Assembly (NCBI GenBank): GCA_031282985.1 | Contig: JAITCR010000079.1 | Span: 1-6,387, forward strand | DNA from: Nitrososphaerota archaeon | GTDB lineage: Archaea; Thermoproteota; Bathyarchaeia; Bathyarchaeales; Bathycorpusculaceae | Length of the DNA: 6,387 nucleotides | Direction: 5' to 3' | Shown: piece after piece, positions 1 to 5,730 of the stretch | Position numbering within the stretch: the stretch's first letter is position 1 | Layout of the letters: every line of letters starts with the position of its first letter | Notes under the pieces: model-generated | What the model saw: the letters and a program-made list of their open reading frames with translations, nothing else | The model's database searches: none | What the model was told of the DNA's origin: nothing | Made by a program: the position numbers and the translations under genes

Positions 1-279
1 GGGTATGTTGTGGTGTTGCTTGATGGTTTGTCTTCTCATAAGGTTGAGGGGGTTTTGGATCCCATATTTGATAGGGGTGCGTTTGTTTGGTTTTTGTCGC
101 GTTATTCGTCGGATTTTGATCCTGTTGAGCTTGTGTGGTCGAAGGTGAAAGTGGTTTTGAGAAAGTTTAAAGTTAGAACTCGTGAAGAGTTGTAAAAAGC
201 TCTAAAGATGGCCTTAGCTGCAATCACTCTTACCGATATTAAAAACTGGTTCAAACACGATGGATATACATCAATATGA
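1..279 (+). pseudogene. IS630-family transposase, C-terminal fragment with in-frame stop
   Basis: This is the last part of a DDE transposase of the IS630/Tc1-mariner group, entering from beyond the left edge in frame 1. The motif VVLLDGLSSHK near the left edge is the usual block holding the second catalytic Asp. The block DFDPVELVWSKVK (about codons 38-50) holds the catalytic Glu, and the RTREEL that follows is also typical. A TAA at 193-195 stops this frame. The same frame then continues to a TGA at 277-279 and encodes KALKMALAAITLTDIKNWF followed by KHDGY, which is the normal C-terminal tail of IS630 proteins. The TAA is therefore a nonsense mutation inside the gene, not its natural end. 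The first 180 bases are strikingly rich in G and T, unlike the tail after the stop. No terminal inverted repeat could be placed with confidence, so the element's right end is not defined. Confidence 0.85.
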
Positions 280-365
280 TTTCAAGTTGCTATACTGCCA
301 AATCAATTCTTCAAATACATCAAGTACCGAGTCATGAACTTGCTAACAAAGCCTATTTGTGTGTC

Positions 366-378
366 AGTTAATTTAACT
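366..378. promoter_or_regulatory. 13-bp palindrome upstream of nikR
   Basis: AGTTAATTTAACT is a perfect dyad: 6-base arms around a single central T. It sits about 67 bases upstream of the nikR start codon. Its half-site GTTAA also recurs in the upstream region of the transport operon. Its position upstream of a regulator gene suggests a protein-binding site, but short AT-rich palindromes arise easily by chance and no known consensus is matched. Confidence 0.3.
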
Positions 379-427
379 AGGTGTGTATTGTTGTTTATGA
401 TAAAAGCTTTTTACCTATAACGCTATT

Positions 428-445
428 TTATTAATTGATTAATAA
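428..445. promoter_or_regulatory. 18-bp inverted repeat abutting the nikR start (possible operator)
   Basis: TTATTAAT and ATTAATAA form a perfect inverted repeat with 8-base arms and a 2-base spacer (TG), ending on the A of the nikR ATG. A repressor bound here would cover the start region. NikR is a ribbon-helix-helix protein that binds dyad operators and often controls its own gene, so autoregulation is a natural reading. The arms do not match the GTATGA-type sites of enterobacterial NikR, and the sequence is pure A/T apart from the spacer. No Shine-Dalgarno sequence precedes the ATG, so the transcript may be leaderless. A weak TATA-like CCTATAAC at about 414-421 would be at the right distance for that. 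Confidence 0.4.
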
Positions 446-852
446 TGTCAAAAATTGTCCGTGTAGGAGTAACATTTCCGCCTAATTTGCTTAAAGATTT
501 TGACGAGATCATAAACGCTATGGGCTATGACAGCAGAAGTAAAGCCATACAAGACTCAGTGAGGCTATTTGTTTCTGAACGTAAATGGTTAAAAGAAGAA
601 GATACAAACCAAACTGGCGTAATTTTAATGGTTTATGATCATGAAGTACGTAACTTAGAAAGCGGTCTTACAGAAGCTCAACATCATCATTCAAACTTGA
701 TTTCATCAACAATGCATATACACCTTGGCGAAAGTGATTGTTTAGAAGTTATAGCAGTAAAAGGAAAGAGTTCAGAAATAAAGCATTTGAGCGATGAATT
801 GGCAACAAGGAAAGGTGTAAAAATTCTCAAAGCAACAATAGTGAATGTTTAG
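445..852 (+). CDS. nikR: NikR nickel-responsive transcriptional regulator
   Basis: This is a nickel-sensing regulator that binds DNA as a tetramer and, in characterised family members, represses nickel uptake genes when nickel is plentiful. The protein has 135 residues, the normal length. Residues 1-50 form the ribbon-helix-helix DNA-binding domain: a beta strand (KIVRVGVTF) followed by two helices containing GYDSRSKAIQDSVR. Residues 55-135 form the ACT-like metal-binding and tetramer domain. By alignment from memory with the E. coli protein, the square-planar nickel ligands are His80, His91, His93 and Cys99, in QHHH, MHIH and DCLE; all four are present. The ATG at 445 is chosen because it places the first strand correctly. 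The gene converges on nadA, with 9 bases between the stop codons. An 18-bp inverted repeat abuts its start. No nickel permease (nikABCDE, nikMQO) is in the window, so its targets are unknown; the nearby metal-chelate ABC operon is a candidate. Confidence 0.93.
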   Translation: MSKIVRVGVTFPPNLLKDFDEIINAMGYDSRSKAIQDSVRLFVSERKWLKEEDTNQTGVILMVYDHEVRNLESGLTEAQHHHSNLISSTMHIHLGESDCLEVIAVKGKSSEIKHLSDELATRKGVKILKATIVNV

Positions 853-861
853 ACTATTTAT

Positions 862-1773
862 TTAGCTCTTCACTTCAAACATTCGCTCCAAGGCGTCCCG
901 TGCGTTTTTAGCAACTGTCTCAGGGATTTTTATCAAATGTTTCTCTTCCTTTAGAGAGGTATAAATTCGCTCAAGTGTTGTTAATTTCATATTAGGGCAA
1001 ATTGCGCCATCATATGCGATAATGAATTCTTTTTCAGGATTTTCTTTTTTGAGGCGGTGCATTATACCATTTTCTGTGCCGACAATGAATTTTTTAGAGT
1101 TTGACTCTTTGGCGTATTTGCACATTTTTGAAGTGCTGCCTATGAAATCGGCTACTTTACGGGTTTCATAGCTGCATTCAGGATGAACCATAACAGTTGC
1201 GTCGGGATGTTGTATTTTTAAAATCATAATATCTTCAGGTTGAAATAATAAATGTGTTGGACAAAAGCCCCATTCAGGGATTGAAATGATTTTTTTACCA
1301 GTTATCTCAGCGACATATTCACCTAAATTGCGATCAGGACCAAATAGTATAGTGCCTGCATCGAGAGATTGAACCACTTGAACAGCATTGGCAGAAGTAC
1401 AACATATGTCGCTGTGGGCTTTTGCAGCAGCTAAAGTGTTAACGTAAACCACTACAGGTGCATCAGGATAGAGAGTTTTAGCACGTTTTATTTCATCAAC
1501 TGTTAACATTTGGGCCATTGGACAACGTGCGCCAGTACAAGGCAAGAGAACTTTTTTCTGTGGGTTCAAAATAGCAGCAGACTCTGCCATAAAATCCACA
1601 GCAGAAAAAACAATCACTTCGGCATCTTTCTCTTCCATAGCCTTTCGGCTAAGCTCAATACTATCACCGGTATAATCAGCTATATCCTGCACTTCTGGAC
1701 GCTCATAATTATGCGCAAGAATTATCGCTTTCTTCTCTTTTTTAAGGTCGAGGATCTTTTGCGTCAAATCCAT
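862..1773 (-). CDS. nadA: Quinolinate synthase A (NadA)
   Basis: NadA condenses iminoaspartate with dihydroxyacetone phosphate to give quinolinate, the precursor of NAD, in the cytoplasm. It needs a [4Fe-4S] cluster held by three Cys. The 303-residue length is typical of the compact archaeal and thermophile form, built from three similar sub-domains. The likely cluster ligands are Cys84 (GARCPMAQM), Cys171 (WGFCPTH) and Cys259 (GAICPNMKL). Other hallmark segments are AHNY at 20-23, GDS at 36-38, FMAES at 61-65, YVNT at 110-113, CCTSANAV at 124-131 and the HPEC at 197-200 that contributes active-site His and Glu. The ATG at 1771-1773 is preceded by AAAAGGC with an 8-base spacer from AAGG, a usable ribosome site. 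nadB (or aspartate dehydrogenase) and nadC are not in the window, so the gene appears to be transcribed alone. Nothing suggests that it is damaged. Confidence 0.95.
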   Translation of the reverse strand: MDLTQKILDLKKEKKAIILAHNYERPEVQDIADYTGDSIELSRKAMEEKDAEVIVFSAVDFMAESAAILNPQKKVLLPCTGARCPMAQMLTVDEIKRAKTLYPDAPVVVYVNTLAAAKAHSDICCTSANAVQVVQSLDAGTILFGPDRNLGEYVAEITGKKIISIPEWGFCPTHLLFQPEDIMILKIQHPDATVMVHPECSYETRKVADFIGSTSKMCKYAKESNSKKFIVGTENGIMHRLKKENPEKEFIIAYDGAICPNMKLTTLERIYTSLKEEKHLIKIPETVAKNARDALERMFEVKS

Positions 1774-1780
1774 AGTTTAC

Positions 1781-1832
1781 GCCTTTTAAACCCTGAAGAT
1801 AAAAAGGTAAGAGGTTTACTTAACAGATATAA
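1781..1832 (-). promoter_or_regulatory. nadA promoter (TATA box) and ribosome-binding site
   Basis: Reading the minus strand, TTATAT at 1832-1827 lies inside the imperfect palindrome AGATTATATCT and resembles an archaeal TATA box. Transcription would start about 25 bases further on, near 1803-1806, giving a leader of roughly 30 bases. That leader contains AAAAGGC (1787-1781), with AAGG 8 bases before the ATG. The assignment rests on spacing and composition only. Confidence 0.4.
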
Positions 1833-1951
1833 TCTTTACCCTAACAAACAACACTTTTGATATAAAGCACTCCCAAGAGGCCCTAAACACATGAAATACA
1901 CAACAACAAAAACAACTAAACATACACACTTTTTTACAGTTAGACAACATT

Positions 1952-1967
1952 CGTTTAAAAATAAACG
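1952..1967 (-). terminator. Hairpin at the 3' end of the btu operon (possible terminator)
   Basis: CGTTTA and TAAACG form a perfect 6-bp stem with a 4-base loop (T-rich on the minus strand), beginning 12 bases after the ATPase stop codon. A T-rich stretch on the same strand follows further on, around 1915-1899. Archaeal termination depends mainly on U-rich runs, so either element could end the operon transcript. The stem is A/T-heavy and short, so this is a weak call. Confidence 0.35.
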
Positions 1968-1978
1968 GTTATCAAACG

Positions 1979-3229
1979 TTACTTTTTAAGTGCTAATAGA
2001 AGTTCTGTTAGGTCTTTAACAAATATAGCACCATGTTCTTTGAGTTGACGCATTAAACTAACAGCTGCCTGTCCAGAGGTAAAATCTCGTTCTTCTATAG
2101 GAGTTTCATCTATAACGTAGGTGGAGATACCACATTTAGCTGCATCTATAGCTGCTTCTATATTTTTGACGTTACCTAATCCGAATGGGACGGCAGTTAG
2201 AATCACCATGTTTGCGTTTTTAATCATGGTTAGGTTTGCTTCGTATGCTTTGTTGGTTATAGCTGAGAAGGGTGGGTCTGATATGGAGAGTATTTTTAAT
2301 AGTTCGCATGTTTCAAAGTCAGAGTCTGCATTGTTTAAAACACCAGCGGAGACATTGTAGCCTTCATCATGGAAATATTTTAAGAGAAGTGTTCCTGTTC
2401 CAGCGCCGCAGATTATGTGTATGGAATAGTTTTTTTCTTCAGAGGGTTTTTTGGGTGATAGGGGAATAACATATGGAGAGTTTGTTAAGGGGTTTTTGCG
2501 TATAATTGAGTTAACGCCAAAAACGTTTTGGATGTTTTCTGTTGTCATAACTTCTTCTACAGGTCCAAGGGCAGATACTGTGCCGTCTTTTAGCAGTAAG
2601 AGCATGTCACAGTATCTACTGGCCATGTTAAGGTCATGTATGACAGCGAGCACTGCTAAACCGTTTTTTGTACAGAGATTTTTGATTAAATCCATGAGTT
2701 CTATCTGATTAATTATGTCAAGATGACTCATAGGCTCATCTAGGAGAAGAATTTTTGGTTGTTGCGCTAGTGCGCGTGCGATGATTACCCGTTGTGCCTC
2801 ACCACCACTTAATTCGTTAATAGGCCTATCTGCAAGACACCAAGTGTTAGTTAGCTTCATCACATTTTGAGCAATTTCTACATCTTTTGCGTTTTCCATC
2901 TGAAAATTACCCAAATGTGGATTACGTCCCATTAAAACAACATCCATAGCTGAAAAATTAAAACCAACATCATTATGTTGAGGAACCACAGCCATAATTT
3001 GAGCTACCTGTCGGGGTTTTAATGTATATATGTCTTCTTTATTGATTAAAATAGAGCCGCCGTGGGGTTTTAGCACTCTGCTTATGCTTTTTAAAAGAGT
3101 AGTTTTTCCTGAACCATTTGGACCTAAAATACCCAAAAAACAGCCAGATTTAACTTCTAAACTGACGTTAGATAAAATTTTAATAGAGCCGTAGTGGCAG
3201 TCCACACCGTTCATATTTAAGGTGACCAT
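1979..3229 (-). CDS. btuD: ABC transporter ATP-binding protein, BtuD-like, with C-terminal extension
   Basis: This is the cytoplasmic ATPase that powers a BtuCDF/FecCDE-type importer. Residues 1-245 are a complete nucleotide-binding domain: Walker A GPNGSGKT 36-43, Q-loop Gln84 in VPQH, signature LSGGE 140-144, Walker B ILLLDEP 160-166, D-loop SHLD 168-171 and switch His198. All catalytic residues are intact. At 416 residues it is about 150 longer than bacterial BtuD or FecE (about 250-260). Residues 266-416 form an extra domain that opens with a strand and glycine-rich loop (IHIICGAGTGTLLL, 270-283), followed by Gly-Val-Leu-Asn, DPPF and VILTAVPFGLGN segments, and looks like an alpha/beta Rossmann-type fold. 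Long BtuD homologues with a similar tail are known in archaea, and the tail's role is not established. The ATG at 3227-3229 lies 5 bases after the permease stop, with AGGA 10 bases upstream, so the genes are translationally coupled. Substrate is inferred from the partners. Confidence 0.88.
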   Translation of the reverse strand: MVTLNMNGVDCHYGSIKILSNVSLEVKSGCFLGILGPNGSGKTTLLKSISRVLKPHGGSILINKEDIYTLKPRQVAQIMAVVPQHNDVGFNFSAMDVVLMGRNPHLGNFQMENAKDVEIAQNVMKLTNTWCLADRPINELSGGEAQRVIIARALAQQPKILLLDEPMSHLDIINQIELMDLIKNLCTKNGLAVLAVIHDLNMASRYCDMLLLLKDGTVSALGPVEEVMTTENIQNVFGVNSIIRKNPLTNSPYVIPLSPKKPSEEKNYSIHIICGAGTGTLLLKYFHDEGYNVSAGVLNNADSDFETCELLKILSISDPPFSAITNKAYEANLTMIKNANMVILTAVPFGLGNVKNIEAAIDAAKCGISTYVIDETPIEERDFTSGQAAVSLMRQLKEHGAIFVKDLTELLLALKK

Positions 3230-3234
3230 GTTTT

Positions 3235-4347
3235 TTACATCCTGTATTTTTGTCTGCTTCTACGGAGAAGAAAAACCAAGAAAGGCCCACCAGCAAGAGC
3301 AGTTATTATGCCCACAGGTATCTCCGTTGCGCCTCCAGCAGCTCTAGCAAGATTGTCACATACAATAAGATAAATAGAACCTAAAAGAATCGATGCAGGT
3401 ATAAGCAGGCGATGGTCTGGGCCAACGAGAAGTCTTGTTATGTGGGGAATCATTAACCCTACAAAGCCAATTAAGCCACTAATAGAGACTGCTGCGGCTG
3501 TCATTAAAGAGCCTAAAATTAAGAGGATTTTTTTTGTCCGTGCAGTATTTACGCCTAAATGTTGTGCTGTATCTTCACCAAGAGCGATCATGTTTAAGTC
3601 ACGAGCGTAAAAATAAGACAGCACAATGCCTACTAAGATAAATGGTAAAACAGACCACCAGTTAAGCCAGCCGATGTTAGTTATACTACCAATTTGCCAA
3701 TTAACTAACAAATTAAGTTTATGATCAGTTGTCATAAATTGCATAGCTTGAAAAATTGCCGCCAAAAAAATAGACACTGCAATACCTGTAAGCAACAAAG
3801 ACATTTCAGGAACTCTAACACCTACCTGTGAAATTTTATACACAAAAAAGATCGTTACTAAAGCAGACAAAAATGCTGCCAGAGGTACAATAGGAAAACC
3901 AAAAAAAGTCAACCCAGCGCCCCAAAGAATAGCAACACCAGCACCCACCGAAGCTCCAGCAGACACACCTAAAACATATGGGTCTGCCATAGGATTTTTA
4001 AAAACACCTTGAAAAAGTGTACCTGAGGCAGAAAGAGCAGCACCGATAATTAGTGCTGAAAGTATGCGTGGCAAGCGAATATTAAGAATTATAGCCTGAT
4101 TAGCTAACTGTTCCCGTGAAAAAGTGGTTACATCGATAAAACTGTTTATGCCCGGTATTCTGGTGCCAAGGTAAGTCAAAATGTCTGAATAAGATATGAA
4201 GGTATAACCAATGTTTAAAGAGACAATAATTGTTATAATAAGAGTGATTATAAGTCCAGCTATGATTAGTTTCCAGCGTTTTGCACGCTGACTATAACTA
4301 TTCTCTATACTGCAATTTGTGTTATTTTGAGTTATTGTGTTGCTCAA
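3235..4347 (-). CDS. btuC: ABC transporter permease, FecCD/BtuC family
   Basis: This is the membrane channel subunit of a cobalamin- or siderophore-type importer, which works as a dimer. The 370 residues include about ten hydrophobic segments, the first at about 27-47 after a polar N-terminus. Family hallmarks are RLPRIL at 91-96, GTLFQGVFKNPMADPYVLG at 109-127, the LNMIALGEDTAQHLGVN segment at 251-267 that contacts the ATPase, GLIGFVGLMIPHITRLLVG at 291-309, and EIPVGIITALAGGPFLVFLL at 342-361. The start is TTG (minus strand, 4347-4345): an in-frame TGA lies 9 bases upstream, and no other early ATG, GTG or TTG is in frame. A weak GAGTGA lies before it as the only ribosome-site candidate. It sits 23 bases after the binding-protein stop and 5 bases before the ATPase, clearly in one operon. 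The family transports corrinoids, haem and iron siderophores; the choice here comes from the binding protein. Confidence 0.92.
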   Translation of the reverse strand: MSNTITQNNTNCSIENSYSQRAKRWKLIIAGLIITLIITIIVSLNIGYTFISYSDILTYLGTRIPGINSFIDVTTFSREQLANQAIILNIRLPRILSALIIGAALSASGTLFQGVFKNPMADPYVLGVSAGASVGAGVAILWGAGLTFFGFPIVPLAAFLSALVTIFFVYKISQVGVRVPEMSLLLTGIAVSIFLAAIFQAMQFMTTDHKLNLLVNWQIGSITNIGWLNWWSVLPFILVGIVLSYFYARDLNMIALGEDTAQHLGVNTARTKKILLILGSLMTAAAVSISGLIGFVGLMIPHITRLLVGPDHRLLIPASILLGSIYLIVCDNLARAAGGATEIPVGIITALAGGPFLVFLLRRSRQKYRM

Positions 4348-4370
4348 TACTTGTCACTCGATAAGAGAAG

Positions 4371-5390
4371 CTATGGGAAAAGGTCGGGGTATAGGCAGGC
4401 TGCTATTGTTTGAACTTGTTCTGCAACTCTAATGCCAGGTTGATTAAATAGGCCTGAGTCAATGACATAAACGTGGTTATTTTTTACTGCATTAATGGTG
4501 CTCCATCCCGGTCGGGCTTTAACTGTGTTAACGCTACCATAAGAGGGTTCTCCACCCATGTCTGTTGGTAGCAGTATAATGTCAGGGTTATCGGTTATGA
4601 TAACTTCTAAATTGGTGATGGGGTACTCTTCAGATACACTACGGAACAAATTAACGCCTCCAGCTGTGTCAATAACATCATTTAACCAAGAGTTTGCACC
4701 AACAGTCATAAAGCCTGCGTTAGAACACCAAATTTCACAATACACCATTGGTTTTTCGGCAATGTTTGCAGCCTTTATGATAGATACAACATTGTTAATT
4801 TGGCTATTTAACCTATTTACTGATGCGTCTGCGGAATTTTCTGCACCAGTAGCTTTTCCGATTAACTTTATAGTTTGATAAATATCATCTATACTTTTGG
4901 GACCTACAACAATAACTTTTAACCCAAGATCCCTCATATTTGGAATCATTGCATCATTTATATCAGTTGTAAATATGACATCAGGCTGTAAAGAGAGTAT
5001 AACTTCTAAACTTGGCGTTGAAAACCCGCCAACACTGGTCATGTTACCAGCTGTAAACCACGCAGAAAAGTCATATGGAGAGTCATCATAATCAGTTAAA
5101 CCAACAATTTTGTTGCCTACACCAATTTCAAATAGAATTGGAGTAACACTTGGTGCTATGGATATTATTCTGTCAGGAACCGATTCTAACGTTGTTTTAT
5201 GACCTTGGCTGTCTGTTATAGTTATACCCTCTTTAGTTTGTTGAGAATTTCTATTTGAATAGACAACAAAAAATGCGGATGTAGCAATGATTGTAATTAA
5301 AACAAATGATACTATGACTTTAATCTTTTCCAATTCCCTGTTTTGCTCCTTTAATTTCACTCTTTCATTTGTTGCTTTCGTTAACCACAC
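4371..5390 (-). CDS. btuF: ABC transporter substrate-binding protein, BtuF-like, membrane-anchored
   Basis: This is the extracytoplasmic receptor of the importer, of the helical-backbone metal-receptor class. The mature part starts with TITDSQGHKTTL (57-68), then RIISIAPSVTPILFEIGVG (74-92) and VGLTDYDDSPY (96-106), the usual opening of BtuF-type corrinoid receptors. SLEVILSLQPDVIF and NLEVIITDNPDIILL carry paired Glu residues in the two lobes, suited to docking on the permease, and the end IRVAEQVQTIAACLYPDLF is also typical. There is one hydrophobic segment at 25-44 and no lipobox Cys, so the protein is probably held by an uncleaved N-terminal anchor. The outermost start, GTG at 5390, gives 339 residues and a charged 20-residue leader. 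TTG at 5333, preceded by AGGAG, gives a neat signal sequence (MEKIKVIVSF) and 320 residues, and may be the true start. It is the first gene of a three-gene operon. Corrinoid is favoured; haem, siderophore or a nickel/cobalt chelate are alternatives. Confidence 0.88.
   Translation of the reverse strand: MWLTKATNERVKLKEQNRELEKIKVIVSFVLITIIATSAFFVVYSNRNSQQTKEGITITDSQGHKTTLESVPDRIISIAPSVTPILFEIGVGNKIVGLTDYDDSPYDFSAWFTAGNMTSVGGFSTPSLEVILSLQPDVIFTTDINDAMIPNMRDLGLKVIVVGPKSIDDIYQTIKLIGKATGAENSADASVNRLNSQINNVVSIIKAANIAEKPMVYCEIWCSNAGFMTVGANSWLNDVIDTAGGVNLFRSVSEEYPITNLEVIITDNPDIILLPTDMGGEPSYGSVNTVKARPGWSTINAVKNNHVYVIDSGLFNQPGIRVAEQVQTIAACLYPDLFP
5331..5350 (-). promoter_or_regulatory. Candidate ribosome-binding site and TTG start for the binding protein
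   Basis: On the minus strand, AGGAG (5350-5346) is the best Shine-Dalgarno match in the operon. It is followed 12 bases later by an in-frame TTG (5333-5331). Starting there would give a short positively charged N-terminus directly ahead of the hydrophobic anchor. The spacing is somewhat long. The GTG at 5390 has no ribosome site, though it could serve a leaderless transcript. Confidence 0.45.
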
Positions 5391-5408
5391 TTATTAACTT
5401 TGATTAAC
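5391..5408 (-). promoter_or_regulatory. AT-rich promoter/operator element of the btu operon
   Basis: On the plus strand this reads TTATTAA, then CTT, then TGATTAAC, directly beside the outermost start codon of the binding protein. The same two half-sites, TTATTAA and TGATTAA, occur in the same order but separated by a single T just before the nikR ATG (428-442). On the minus strand the element contains GTTAATAAG, which could also act as a TATA box for a transcript starting near 5368 and translated from the TTG at 5333. It could therefore be a regulator site, a core promoter, or both. Confidence 0.35.
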
Positions 5409-5589
5409 ACAAGTTGAATAGAAATTGAATTCGTGTGGCAGCAATATTACTTCATCAAGTAACAGATAAACACCAGCATAATTTTAACGCCACAACATTT
5501 GAAGCTACAAAATAATAGTTAAAAAGTCTCTTTAGGAAGACTCCAATAGGATGTTTAACAAACGTTTTTTGTAATTAAGATGACAACAT

Positions 5590-5730
5590 ATGAGAAGCGA
5601 ACTGGCAAAGTTTAAAGAAAAAAAGATACCACTCGAAATAGACAATTTAGAAGCAAAAGTTGTATATCACACGTATCAAGGCATTGAAACTAACACGGTA
5701 GTGCTCGAGATTGGTTGTGGGGTGTGTTGA
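5590..5730 (+). pseudogene. 5' fragment of an interrupted gene (CbiZ-like start possible)
   Basis: An ORF of 46 codons starts at ATG 5590. The first 41 codons (to 5712) look like ordinary coding DNA, with charged and beta-strand-like residues: LEIDNLEAKVVYHTYQG at 15-31 and then IETNTVVLEI at 32-41. The last five codons (GCGVC, then TGA) read into G/T-rich DNA that appears to be the left end of an IS1-family element, so the gene was probably cut by insertion and its remainder lies beyond the right edge. In-frame stops at 5572 and 5581 fix the ATG as the first start. No ribosome site is evident. Position, divergent from a corrinoid-type importer, and a faint likeness to the N-terminal strand of archaeal CbiZ (adenosylcobinamide amidohydrolase) suggest a corrinoid-salvage gene, but 41 residues are too few to assign it. 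Between 5391 and 5589 no other coding sequence is seen. Confidence 0.5.

Noticed and set aside
321..342. Inverted repeat CAAGT-N12-ACTTG upstream of nikR as a NikR-type spaced dyad.
   Set aside because: The five-base arms are too short and do not match a known NikR half-site; chance is a sufficient explanation.
1510..1860. 116-codon plus-strand ORF opposite nadA.
   Set aside because: It is an antisense shadow of a well-conserved NadA coding region and the nadA promoter, with no protein-like motif.
2121..2708. Several plus-strand ORFs opposite the ATPase gene.
   Set aside because: All lie antisense to an intact ABC ATPase gene, overlap each other in different frames and show no domain features.
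4558..5091. Two plus-strand ORFs opposite the binding-protein gene.
   Set aside because: They are shadows of a clearly functional substrate-binding protein on the other strand.
4371..5390. Lipoprotein anchoring of the binding protein.
   Set aside because: There is no Cys after the hydrophobic segment; the sequence there is VVYSNRNSQQ, so a transmembrane anchor is the better reading.
5391..5589. Possible cobalamin riboswitch ahead of the corrinoid-type operon.
   Set aside because: The intergenic region shows no B12-box-like conserved core and is too AT-rich and unstructured; such riboswitches are also rare in archaea.
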